A DNA stretch of 32,109 nucleotides from Bryobacterales bacterium (GTDB taxonomy: Bacteria; Acidobacteriota; Terriglobia; Bryobacterales; Bryobacteraceae): positions 1 to 32,109 of the forward strand of contig JANXXL010000077.1 of assembly GCA_025350625.1 (NCBI GenBank), in the 5' to 3' direction. Within the stretch, counting starts at the first letter, position 1; every line of letters begins with the position of its first letter. The translations under genes and the position numbers were made by a program. Positions 16,565 to 24,540 of this stretch are shown here, in pieces. The notes under the pieces were generated by a model. That model had not been told where the DNA came from, did not search any database, and saw nothing but the letters and a program-made list of their open reading frames with translations.

Positions 16565-16975
16565 ATGCGAAAAATTGAAGTACTCGTCATCGAGGACAAT
16601 TCGGCAGACCGGTTTTGGCTGGAGTATGTACTCCAGATGTTCGGGCTGGATTACTCGTTTTCGGCGGCCACTGACGGGGAAGACGCCGTGAATTTTCTAT
16701 TGAAACGCGGGAGATTCTCACAGGCGCCGACACCCGATTTGATCTTCCTCGACGCCCACCTGCCCATGTTGGATGGTATTGAGGTCTTGCGAAAGGTTCC
16801 CAATGCTCAGAAACTCCCGATATGCGTGCTGACTAGCTCACCGGCAGAGCGCAGTTTATTTCAACGGGAATTCGGTATCCAAGACTCCAATTATTTGCTG
16901 AAACCGGTGAGCCACGGGAGCATCCTCGAGAGCTCTTGCTGTCGCGATCATCTCAGCCTCGATACCAGGCACTAG
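16565..16975 (+). CDS. Single-domain response regulator (Rcp1-like)
   Basis: 136 aa, a receiver domain with no output domain. VLVIEDNSADRFWL carries the acidic pocket, the phospho-acceptor Asp is in PDLIFLDAHLPMLDG, the Thr/Ser switch is in VLTSSPAE and the conserved Lys in YLLKPVS. This is the pattern of the small receivers that partner with phytochrome- and GAF/PAS-type kinases. It faces the interrupted kinase across a 233-nt gap and is its likely partner. The last 20 residues (SILESSCCRDHLSLDTRH) are less conserved than usual but stay in frame. SD is weak. Confidence 0.88.
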   Translation: MRKIEVLVIEDNSADRFWLEYVLQMFGLDYSFSAATDGEDAVNFLLKRGRFSQAPTPDLIFLDAHLPMLDGIEVLRKVPNAQKLPICVLTSSPAERSLFQREFGIQDSNYLLKPVSHGSILESSCCRDHLSLDTRH

Positions 16976-17127
16976 GCCGCACCGTTCGTCGGGTTTCCCG
17001 CTGACTGGTACCAACGTTTTAGTCCATTTTACGTGGCGTCCGAATCCCCGAGTCTCCTTCAGAATTTTCCTGAAATTTTCTCTTTGACAAGAATGGAACA
17101 CTATGGCATTCTTATCAAACCTTCCCC

Positions 17128-17469
17128 ATGAAAGTCCTGTTTCTCCTGTTTTTCGCAGCCGCTGCTTACGCGGGCGACAAGCCGACGGTATCCAAGTGCT
17201 TTCAGATCCATTCATTGACCAGAACCGACGGCGAACATTACTGGGCTGACTGGACCAATGCGTGCCCCTATACGATCGACTCCGTTTACGTCATGATTGC
17301 TTTCTGGGATAAGTTCCACCAGCGGCTGGGTGATGGTGTGTGGGGGCTTCACTTTATTACTCAGGGGGCGCATCGGGTAACCAGATTTTCTGCCCCCAAC
17401 GGGGTCGGCGGCTTCGAGTTCGTAGACATTCGAAAAATTACTACGGATTTTACCGAAGCCCTTCATTAG
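17128..17469 (+). CDS. Small secreted protein, unknown function
   Basis: 113 aa. Signal peptide MKVLFLLFFAAAAYAGD with cleavage after AYA (residue 15). The mature part is about 98 aa with two cysteines (SKCFQ, NACPY) that could form a disulfide, and many aromatic residues (HYWADWTNACPY, MIAFWDKFHQR). No family recognised. No SD before the ATG; TTGACA lies about 40 nt upstream but lacks a good -10. A hairpin plus T-run follows the gene. Confidence 0.6.
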   Translation: MKVLFLLFFAAAAYAGDKPTVSKCFQIHSLTRTDGEHYWADWTNACPYTIDSVYVMIAFWDKFHQRLGDGVWGLHFITQGAHRVTRFSAPNGVGGFEFVDIRKITTDFTEALH

Positions 17470-17477
17470 GTCCCCGG

Positions 17478-17503
17478 TCCGCCTCTGCGGCGGAATTGCT
17501 TTT
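17478..17503 (+). terminator. Candidate intrinsic terminator after the small secreted protein gene
   Basis: Stem TCCGCC/GGCGGA with a 5-nt loop, followed a few bases later by CTTTT. The stem is short and the T-run starts 4 nt after it, so strength is moderate. Confidence 0.4.
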
Positions 17504-17639
17504 GTAGGTGATTGAAACCTAAGGTCCAACCGTAGTACTCCAGCTCGACGTTAGCTCGATAGATTCCTAAGCAACTGATAACACATAGTCGAGTTGCTGG
17601 GAGTAGTACCAATACCTGATAACGGTCTAATCTTTTTCC

Positions 17640-17668
17640 TTGAATTCACCTTAAGCCCCTGCTACAGT
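17640..17668 (+). promoter_or_regulatory. Candidate sigma-70-type promoter of the PEP-CTERM gene
   Basis: TTGAAT (17640-17645), 17-nt spacer, TACAGT (17663-17668): four of six matches to each consensus at ideal spacing. The transcript would begin near 17675, right at the base of the hairpin 17676-17699. Confidence 0.45.
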
Positions 17669-17675
17669 AGACTTT

Positions 17676-17699
17676 GTAGGCTAGCTGAAACAGGCCTAC
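17676..17699 (+). other. 5' hairpin next to the SD of the PEP-CTERM mRNA
   Basis: Perfect 6-bp stem GTAGGC/GCCTAC around a 12-nt loop (TAGCTGAAACAG). It would be the first structure of the mRNA and ends immediately before the SD GGAGG (17700-17704). Such 5' hairpins can protect mRNA from decay; a role in translation control is also possible. Confidence 0.4.
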
Positions 17700-17711
17700 G
17701 GAGGAACGACA

Positions 17712-18332
17712 GTGAAGCTGACTCAGAAACTTTTACTAGGTCTCGCCTTATCCGCATTGCCAGCATTCTGCGGCGCGATCAATTCAACAGGCCAATGGAC
17801 TGTTTTCGGCTGGAACGGTAACGCAACCGCCCTCGCTTTCGGTGGCGTTGCAGGCTATACCGGAAGTCTCGGGACTACTATTCTTGGCACCACGACTACT
17901 GGCAATTCTTTCACCGACCCGTTCACTATTGCGGGTCCAGGAGTATTCACGATCCAGGACATACTCGAAGATGGCGACCGCTTCAACGTTTTCGTCGATG
18001 GCGTTGTGGCTCTGATGAGCAGCAATCCGACAAACGATGGATCGAATTGCGGAAACGATCCGCTCGGCTGTGTGGGCAACTCGAAATTCTCCAGTGGATC
18101 GCTTCATATTACGGGAACTGGCTCCCATAACATCTCGATTTCTGTAATCGCGGAGGCTTCAGCGGAAGCTGGCCTAGGCAGCACGGCGCTGTTTAAGTTT
18201 CTGGCTGACGGCACCACTCCTACTGGTGGCGGTGGCGGCACCGGAGCGGTACCCGAACCAGCAACCTTTAGTCTGATGGGTCTCGGCCTGGGAGGCTTGC
18301 TTTACGGCTGGCGCGCCCGGCGTAAGACATAA
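17712..18332 (+). CDS. PEP-CTERM sorting domain protein
   Basis: 206 aa, GTG start with SD GGAGGAA. Signal peptide MKLTQKLLLGLALSALPAFCGA. The mature body is Gly/Thr/Asn-rich with beta-type repeats (TTILGTTTTGNSFTDPFTIAGPGVFTIQD), then a Gly linker (TPTGGGGGTGA) and a full C-terminal sorting signal: VPEPATFSLMG (180-190), a hydrophobic stretch and a basic RARRK tail. PEP-CTERM proteins are recognised at the PEP motif by an exosortase (EpsH/XrtA) and often belong to exopolysaccharide systems. No exosortase or polysaccharide gene is in the window. Function of the body unknown. Confidence 0.88.
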   Translation: MKLTQKLLLGLALSALPAFCGAINSTGQWTVFGWNGNATALAFGGVAGYTGSLGTTILGTTTTGNSFTDPFTIAGPGVFTIQDILEDGDRFNVFVDGVVALMSSNPTNDGSNCGNDPLGCVGNSKFSSGSLHITGTGSHNISISVIAEASAEAGLGSTALFKFLADGTTPTGGGGGTGAVPEPATFSLMGLGLGGLLYGWRARRKT

Positions 18333-18354
18333 TCAGCTTCTCGTCATTGATCTT

Positions 18355-18392
18355 AAGAGGGCCCAGTCTTCGGACTGGGCCCTCTTCTTTTT
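18355..18392 (+). terminator. Strong intrinsic terminator with UUCG tetraloop
   Basis: 14-bp perfect stem (18355-18368 with 18373-18386) capped by C(TTCG)G, an exceptionally stable tetraloop, followed by CTTTTT. It lies 22 nt after the PEP-CTERM stop and just beyond the TonB-receptor gene end, so it can also stop readthrough from the other side, although the minus-strand T-run is poor. Confidence 0.93.
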
Positions 18393-18395
18393 GGT

Positions 18396-21287
18396 CTAGA
18401 AGCTAAATCGTAGCTGCATCTCGAGCCGCCGATTCGCGGACTGAGTGGCACCGCCACCGAAGAATCCATTGGTGATTCCCTGCGCCTGGCCAAACTGCGG
18501 AGAACCCAGAATCCCTATGGGTTGGCCGGGATTTACGGAGTTTAAGAGGTTGCGCACCTCGATGCCTATGGTCACGTTATAGCGGCGGTTAGTTGTCGCG
18601 CCTGTCAAAAATCCGCCGCCGCCGCGAGGACGCGCACCGCCGAATCCACCGCCTCCGCCATTGCGCTGGCCCCTCCCGCCCCCGCTTCCTCCACCGGCAT
18701 TGGCCGCCGTCGTGGCGGGTTCGCCGAAGCCCCAACTGCGAGCGGCGCGCATATTAATGGAAAAGCTGCCGTATCCTTCACCGAAGTTGCGCGGTATCGG
18801 CAGTTCACCGGGTGCCGGTTGAGCGTTCAGAAGCCCGTAGGACGTCGCGTAGACAAAGGGACGCTGGCCTGCAGCTACCGCGGCGTTGCTGGCGGCGATG
18901 CTAGAGGCGCTCGCGAGCGTAGGACGGTCATTGACGATGGTATCGCCGTTCAAATCCTGGCCGACCAAAATGTTAAACGGCGCGGCCGAAGCGAACGTCA
19001 CCATGGGGTTCAAGCGGATGCCGAAGAGGGCCGTGATATTTCCTCCAATCAAAAAACGGTGGCGCACGTCGAACTGGGCGCGGCTCCATTCGGTGGAGAG
19101 GTCGTAAGTATTGGCTGGGAATGTGCCGGCGCCATCGGTATTCGAGTGCGCATGTCCCAGGTTGTAAAATCCGAATGTCGAATAACGTGAGTTAAGGCGC
19201 GCGTTCACGTGAACTGTGAACTGGTTCTGCTTGAATAAACCGCTGGATTCGTACTGATACACCGGGTTGGCTTTGCCCATCGGATATACCGGGCTGGCCG
19301 GATAAGTCCCGGCAAATGGCGCGTTGATGTCGCGGGTACGCAGCTGGTGCAGACCGCGCGAGTCGGTGTAGTTAATCGAAAGTGTGACGTTCCCCGGCAA
19401 CTGGCGGTCAATGCCAATCGCACTCTGCATGATGCGCGGCGCTACCAAGCCGGAATCGATCTCATAAATAATGGGCGGTTGTGCGGACCCGATCTCTGAG
19501 AGCAAAGGAATATTGCCGGTAAAGAACTGTGGATTCTGCACTACATAGCCCTGCTGGACCACGCCATTAAAGCGTTCGGCGTTCAGGACCTGCCCCAATC
19601 CGAAGCGGTCATAGAAGAAACCAAACCCCGCGCGGACCACGGTCTTCGGCTGGCGCAGCCCTCCCCGAATTCCTCCGGGGGCCCACGCTACACCGATGCG
19701 CGGTGCGAAGCTGCCGTGATCTTGAATATTGGTCTGCGTTTCGTAACGTAAGCCCAGACTCAAGGTGAAGCTGGGAATCACGCGCCAGTCATCCTGGATG
19801 TAGGGCGCCACATCCGTTTGGCTGATGTGCAGGAATGGATTGCCGGCCCCGCGCAAATACTGAAGAGCCTTAAAGCCCGCGCCCTGGAGTGTTACCGCGT
19901 AGTCGCTTAATGAAGCGAAACGGAAGACGCCATTGAAGTTGGTGTCGTTGAAATCATCTTCCCGGGTAATACGCAGCCGCATACCGAACTTCACCAGATG
20001 GCTGCCACGCGTCAAAGAAGTATAATTTTGAAATTCATAGCTGCCACGATTGGTGTATTGAGGGCCCTGGGTGGCTCCGCCTCCGACGAAGAAGCCGCTC
20101 ACGACTATAGTGGGCACAGCGTTGAGAGAGGTTTGTGAATCGGCCGAACGCGTATATTGAAAGCGGCTTTCGTTCACGGCCCGGTTGTTTACTACCCACG
20201 TTCCGGTCATTTGCGCGGATTGGTAAATGGTTTGATTATTCACGCCTTGGGTCGCCAGATTGAACCCGCCGACGCCCGCATTGTCGGAGGTAATGCGGGT
20301 CCAGGTATAACGGCCCTGCAGGGTGACGTTCGACCCCGCCTGGTAATCAATGCGCGGACTGACGGACAGCCGGGAGGTGGGCGTCGAAACGTTCTGGGTA
20401 AACGGCGCCGGCAGGAAGTTGGAATCGAGAATGGTGGCGCGGATCAGCGCCTGATCGTCCTGATGGCGATCGCTGAAATCCACGAAAAACGATGTTCTCC
20501 TGCCGATCGCGCCGCCAACGTTACCTTGGAACTGCCGCGTGAGGAAAGAAGGCTTTGCGTTTGCAAATGGATTGCGTGCGTCGAACGTAGCCGTATCGGT
20601 CTGGTAAAAGACGGAGCCGTGCAGGCGGTCGGTACCGGGTTTGGTCAGAATCTCCACACGGCCATAGCCGATGCGGTCGAACTCGGCCGCAAAGGGATTG
20701 GAGTTAACGCGGATTTCGCGGATGGAATCCTTGGGCGGCAACTGGCCATTACTGAAGCCATCGACGAAAATCTGGCCGCCGTTAGGCCCGGCGGAGGGCC
20801 CGGCCAGCGCCCGCAAATCGTTCTGCAGATCGTCCGGATCGTCCGATAGCATGTCGAGATCCGATCCCTTGAGCACTGTCGAGCCGGCGTTTTTGGACGG
20901 GTCCAATTCCACTTGCGTGGTGTCGGCAACCGTAATCTCCTGTTTATCGGCAGCCAGCGCCAGCCGTGCGTCTGCGGTGGTCGCACGCGCGGACGTGAGT
21001 TCCACGGGCATGCTTTCGAACAAAGCGAAGCCTGCAGCGCCGATCCGAATGAGGTAGGAGCCGGGTGGTAAACCATTTACCGCGTAGCCGCCGGTATTAT
21101 CTGTTTCTATCGCACGCACCAATCCGCCGGGACCGGTGACGCTGACGCTCGCGCCCGGCACTGCCGCGCCGGAGGGGTCGGTCACAACCCCGCGAAGAGT
21201 GGCGGGCGCCTGCGCCCCTAGCACCAGAACCATCGCCAGCATCAGGGCACACACCGAAAACGGTCGTTCCCTAAAAATTCTTATCAC
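18396..21287 (-). CDS. Oar-like TonB-dependent receptor
   Basis: 963 aa. Signal peptide (about 1-26), a carboxypeptidase-regulatory-like Ig domain (about 29-105: LRGVVTDPSGAAVPGASVSV...LPPGSYLIRIGAAGF), a TonB plug (about 125-220: GGQIFVDGFSNG, SIREIRVNSNPFAAEFDRIGYGRVEILTKPGT) and an outer-membrane barrel ending in aromatic LRFSF. A Gly/Arg-rich stretch at about 850-895 sits in a predicted loop region near the end. These receptors are strongly expanded in Acidobacteria and usually import or bind polymers; the ligand is not readable here. It starts 2 nt after the DUF5666 gene, so it is the last gene of the operon. Confidence 0.92.
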   Translation of the reverse strand: MIRIFRERPFSVCALMLAMVLVLGAQAPATLRGVVTDPSGAAVPGASVSVTGPGGLVRAIETDNTGGYAVNGLPPGSYLIRIGAAGFALFESMPVELTSARATTADARLALAADKQEITVADTTQVELDPSKNAGSTVLKGSDLDMLSDDPDDLQNDLRALAGPSAGPNGGQIFVDGFSNGQLPPKDSIREIRVNSNPFAAEFDRIGYGRVEILTKPGTDRLHGSVFYQTDTATFDARNPFANAKPSFLTRQFQGNVGGAIGRRTSFFVDFSDRHQDDQALIRATILDSNFLPAPFTQNVSTPTSRLSVSPRIDYQAGSNVTLQGRYTWTRITSDNAGVGGFNLATQGVNNQTIYQSAQMTGTWVVNNRAVNESRFQYTRSADSQTSLNAVPTIVVSGFFVGGGATQGPQYTNRGSYEFQNYTSLTRGSHLVKFGMRLRITREDDFNDTNFNGVFRFASLSDYAVTLQGAGFKALQYLRGAGNPFLHISQTDVAPYIQDDWRVIPSFTLSLGLRYETQTNIQDHGSFAPRIGVAWAPGGIRGGLRQPKTVVRAGFGFFYDRFGLGQVLNAERFNGVVQQGYVVQNPQFFTGNIPLLSEIGSAQPPIIYEIDSGLVAPRIMQSAIGIDRQLPGNVTLSINYTDSRGLHQLRTRDINAPFAGTYPASPVYPMGKANPVYQYESSGLFKQNQFTVHVNARLNSRYSTFGFYNLGHAHSNTDGAGTFPANTYDLSTEWSRAQFDVRHRFLIGGNITALFGIRLNPMVTFASAAPFNILVGQDLNGDTIVNDRPTLASASSIAASNAAVAAGQRPFVYATSYGLLNAQPAPGELPIPRNFGEGYGSFSINMRAARSWGFGEPATTAANAGGGSGGGRGQRNGGGGGFGGARPRGGGGFLTGATTNRRYNVTIGIEVRNLLNSVNPGQPIGILGSPQFGQAQGITNGFFGGGATQSANRRLEMQLRFSF

Positions 21288-21289
21288 CG

Positions 21290-22378
21290 CTATTCGATTC
21301 CACCCAGATCGCCGCTAACCATATTCCAATCGCCCAGAGACATTTCGCGGGTGCCGGGTTTGGTTAGAATTGGCTCCACGCCCGCGAGCAGCATGATCGC
21401 AGTCACCTGATCGCTGTTGACGCCGCTTACGCTCGAGACAATGACGGCGTCGCCGGCCATGAGATCTGCGACTTTAATCGCCGGAGTGCGATCGATCATC
21501 GACTGCAGGTCGCCACGCCCGCCGCCGGGACTTCCCGCAGCCACGCCGTGCAGGCGAGCGGCGATCCCTTGCGCCAGTTGCGGCGGCAGTTTCTTCACTG
21601 TGGAGTCTGCTGAAATCCTGACGGTCATCGGTTTTTTGGTCTCGATGTTGTTTATGCGGACCAGATTTTCCTGCGCATCCACCGAAAGAACCAGGCCGGC
21701 GATCATCTTAAACTGGCCGGAGACGATCTCCTCGGCGGTCATCTGGCCGCCATCCGCCGTTTTGTCGCCGCGCGCGCGCACCTGATCTCCCTTCCGAATC
21801 TCAGAGAGCTTCGAGGCTTTGGCGTCTGCGAATTTTACGGAATCGGGAGTGTAACGGCGCACCACTGCGTTAGGCGCGGGCGTGATCACTAACGGCTTTA
21901 TGCCTTCGACCGCGCGCATGTTGACAGTTACCGAATCCGCTGTGACCTCGGTGACGATACCGGTGACTCCGCGGCGGTCCCAATCGGCCCGCTCGGCCGC
22001 CTGCTTGCCGGCGATGTCGCTTTGCGAAATCACCACGATCTCCAGAGCCACCAGCGATTTCTGATCTGCGGACGCGCGTCCCCTCGCCCGCACCCGGTCC
22101 CCTGCGGTAATGTCGGTGAATTCGATAGTAGTGGCCTTGCTCAAATCGGTGGCGCCCGGAGAGACGCGAAGCAACTTTGCCTTAGCGTCGACTGTAACGG
22201 CGATTTCGCCCGCGCCCGTCTTGAGAGTGATTTGGCGACTGGCGGCGTCCAGCGTTTCGACCACTCCGAGAGCCCGGCCATTGGCCTGTTCCTGTCCCAG
22301 ACACGCGGGAACAAGGGATACCGGCGCCAACAGCGCCAGCACGAAAGCAAATTTTGCCTGCAAGGCTGTGGGGATCAA
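21290..22378 (-). CDS. Secreted DUF5666-type repeat protein
   Basis: Up to 362 aa. Hydrophobic N-terminus with a signal peptide (FAFVLALLAPVSLVPACLGQ). The body has repeating small beta-domains of the DUF5666 kind: GVVETLDAASRQITLKTGAG..., TGIVTEVTADSVTVNMRAV..., GLVLSVDAQENLVRINNIET..., each with a 'D(I/L)..GD.V..RG' element (ITAGDRVRARGRA, IRKGDQVRARGDK, LMAGDAVIVSS). The start is TTG 22378 with a weak AAGGG upstream; an inner TTG at 22363 is also possible. Gap to the TonB receptor is 2 nt, and 41 nt to the upstream gene. Function unknown; being cotranscribed with the receptor suggests a cell-surface role. Confidence 0.7.
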   Translation of the reverse strand: MIPTALQAKFAFVLALLAPVSLVPACLGQEQANGRALGVVETLDAASRQITLKTGAGEIAVTVDAKAKLLRVSPGATDLSKATTIEFTDITAGDRVRARGRASADQKSLVALEIVVISQSDIAGKQAAERADWDRRGVTGIVTEVTADSVTVNMRAVEGIKPLVITPAPNAVVRRYTPDSVKFADAKASKLSEIRKGDQVRARGDKTADGGQMTAEEIVSGQFKMIAGLVLSVDAQENLVRINNIETKKPMTVRISADSTVKKLPPQLAQGIAARLHGVAAGSPGGGRGDLQSMIDRTPAIKVADLMAGDAVIVSSVSGVNSDQVTAIMLLAGVEPILTKPGTREMSLGDWNMVSGDLGGIE

Positions 22379-22419
22379 GATAGTAAGACCCTTGCCTATA
22401 GGTTCAGGTTACACCTTTA

Positions 22420-24189
22420 TTATGGCGATCCGGACGGCCGCAATCCCACGGCCGGCAAGTAAGAGCCACGTGGTTCCCGCTTCCACCAGGCGCCAGTGCG
22501 ACGGCGGGTTTCGAGGTCCGTAAAGGTGTATTCATAAGCTGTGGCGCGAATGTAGCGCGGCGGATGGCCGGCAAATGGGTTCTTTTCAAGCAATCCGGCG
22601 ACCTCAGGCGAACCTTCGAGCAGTCTCAGGGTCAGACTCGCAAACCATGGGTTTGCCTGGTAATTACTGAGGGCCGCGAACCACATCTGCCAGTCGAGAC
22701 GCGGCTGGTGCGGGGCCACCCAGGCAGGTGCTCGATTAATGTCGCCGGGCTTGTATTTGAATTCATAGGGCTGCCAAGTTTCGCCATCAGCCGAGCCTTC
22801 GAGGATGATTTCGATCCGTTGGGTGGTCATCACCGCGAACAATCCGTAGGTGTTGACGATCTGGAGTGGCGCGGTGTAGCGTAGCGCAGTATTCAGAACC
22901 GCGGGGACGCGGCCGGTGAATGTCTCGAGCAGATGCGAGAGGCTGAGCACCATGACAATGACAGCGGCGGCCATAGCAGCGACGCGGCCTTCCGATCGCC
23001 CGATGAGCTTTTCCTTAATTTGCGCGGGCACGAAGCGGGCGAGGGCCTGATCGTCAAAAAGGAATAGCGTCAGCGCGATGGTCAGCAGGTTAAAGAAGGT
23101 GTAATTTCCGGTGGCGAGGATTAACACCTGCAGCCCGATCAGACCCCAGGCGCCGAAGATTCGCATCCTGCGCGGGAAAAAGGTCAGGAATGGGAGGGCA
23201 ATTTCCATTCCCAGCGTGGCGGCCGTCGCGAAATGTTGAAAGCCGGCGGGGAGTTTATCGGCATACCAGGCGAGCACGGTAGGCAGCGGTTGCGTATGCC
23301 AGTGAAATCCCACCGCCGAGAGGTTGCGCCAATTGGGATCGTCACTCAGCAGCTTGACGGCGCCGGAGAGGAAGTAGAGACGGAAGACCAGCCAGCGAAA
23401 TAGCCAGGGCACGATGCGGTTGCGGCCCAGGAAGATGGCAAGAAAGCCCGTTTCGAGAAGGAGCGAGTCCCATTGGAAGGAGAGGAACTCCTGCCCGGCC
23501 GACGCGAAGGACAGATACAAGATAAAAAGCAAAAACAGGATGAGTCTTTCAAATTTCCCGCGCGCGAAACCGGTGAGCAGCAGCATGGACGAGAGGATCA
23601 CGCCGGCAAAGCACAAGCCGACGAGTGTGGTGTCGTCGTTGGCGACCCACAAAAGACTGGGGAGGGCGAGGAAGCGCAAGGCGGAACCGGTTCGTTCGAC
23701 CGAGGCCAGAAACGGCGCTACCGGAAGGATGCCATGTTCGCCCAGGAGGCCGGTGACCTGAAACGCCAGAGATCCGAAAGCCACTGCGTAGATCAACGCC
23801 AGTGCCCGCACGAAGAGCCACTGGGTCGCATCGAATCGCGCAGGTTCGATGCGCGTGCCGAACGTGAAGCGGGTGATTTGGTAAAAGATATCTCGATGCC
23901 GGGCGATGATGCGGTAGGCGAATTCGCTGGGGGCGGAGATCCAAGGGTAGATGCGCTCCTTGCCGAGCGATTCGAACACCGCGCGCGCGCCGCCAGCTAC
24001 TGTGCCATCGCGACGCACCAACTGAACCGATTGCGAGTAGGATTCGCGGGGAATTTGCGGAAAGCGATCGCCTACTTCCTGCGAGGCAATGTATTCGATG
24101 CGGTCGCCGTTGAGCCGTCGCCAATAGTCGAGCCAGATGCGGCAGAACCCGCAGTGGCCATCATAGATGAGGACCGGGCGGATGTTCAC
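22420..24189 (-). CDS. DCC thiol-oxidoreductase / lipase maturation factor fusion
   Basis: 589 aa, GTG start, 1 nt after the cytochrome gene. Residues about 5-115 are a DCC (DUF393) thiol-disulfide domain: LIYDGHCGFCRIWLDYWRR with Cys13-x-x-Cys16. From about 125 follows a multi-pass membrane protein of the lipase-maturation-factor (LMF1) family, with the signature block AGQEFLSFQWDSLLLETGFLAIFLGRNR, then SGAVKLLSDDPNWRNLSA and a soluble C-terminal part (DGETWQPYEFKYKPGDINRAPAW...QPRLDWQMWFAAL). LMF1 in animals matures secreted lipases in the ER; the bacterial relatives have no proven role. The fused CxxC domain hints at disulfide or redox work in the membrane. Third gene of the TPP-enzyme operon. 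Confidence 0.85.
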   Translation of the reverse strand: MNIRPVLIYDGHCGFCRIWLDYWRRLNGDRIEYIASQEVGDRFPQIPRESYSQSVQLVRRDGTVAGGARAVFESLGKERIYPWISAPSEFAYRIIARHRDIFYQITRFTFGTRIEPARFDATQWLFVRALALIYAVAFGSLAFQVTGLLGEHGILPVAPFLASVERTGSALRFLALPSLLWVANDDTTLVGLCFAGVILSSMLLLTGFARGKFERLILFLLFILYLSFASAGQEFLSFQWDSLLLETGFLAIFLGRNRIVPWLFRWLVFRLYFLSGAVKLLSDDPNWRNLSAVGFHWHTQPLPTVLAWYADKLPAGFQHFATAATLGMEIALPFLTFFPRRMRIFGAWGLIGLQVLILATGNYTFFNLLTIALTLFLFDDQALARFVPAQIKEKLIGRSEGRVAAMAAAVIVMVLSLSHLLETFTGRVPAVLNTALRYTAPLQIVNTYGLFAVMTTQRIEIILEGSADGETWQPYEFKYKPGDINRAPAWVAPHQPRLDWQMWFAALSNYQANPWFASLTLRLLEGSPEVAGLLEKNPFAGHPPRYIRATAYEYTFTDLETRRRTGAWWKREPRGSYLPAVGLRPSGSP

Positions 24190-24190
24190 G

Positions 24191-24526
24191 CTACTGGTTC
24201 AAGAGCGGAATGTCTTTCGCCGGTTTTGGTTCCGGAAAGCTCTTGACGTAAGCGTAAACGTCGGCGAGTTCCTGGTCCGTCATGACCTTGGCGCGGAAAG
24301 GAGGCATTCCTCCGGACGGGGGATTGCGCACGAACGCCGTGAAGGCGATCAGAGGCAGGCGGGTCTGAGCGAGGCGCGCGCCGGCAGTGCCTCCCTGCCC
24401 TACGTGCCCGTGACATTGGTAGCAACCGTTGCGCTCGAAGAGGCGCTTGCCGTTATCGGTGTCACCGGCCTTCACCTGGGCGAACGCGGCGCCTCCGATC
24501 GCGAGCGATAGTAGAACTGTTTTCAT
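24191..24526 (-). CDS. Secreted class I c-type cytochrome
   Basis: 111 aa. Signal peptide MKTVLLSLAIGGAAFAQ, then one haem site NGCYQCH (Cys35, Cys38, His39) and a Met ligand candidate in GGMPPF (Met74). Mature length of about 94 fits a small soluble monohaem cytochrome. SD TAGGAG precedes the ATG; it begins 14 nt after the TPP-enzyme stop and ends 1 nt before the DCC-LMF gene, so it is cotranscribed. It could accept electrons from a periplasmic enzyme; the exported TPP enzyme upstream is the obvious candidate, by inference only. Confidence 0.9.
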   Translation of the reverse strand: MKTVLLSLAIGGAAFAQVKAGDTDNGKRLFERNGCYQCHGHVGQGGTAGARLAQTRLPLIAFTAFVRNPPSGGMPPFRAKVMTDQELADVYAYVKSFPEPKPAKDIPLLNQ

Positions 24527-24540
24527 GGCGATCTCCTATG

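Noticed and set aside
16402..16599. 65-codon minus-strand ORF overlapping the response regulator start
   Set aside because: No signal, no SD, and antisense to the receiver gene.
17084..17089. TTGACA upstream of the 113-aa secreted protein
   Set aside because: No acceptable -10 at 16-18 nt spacing (best is CATTCT).
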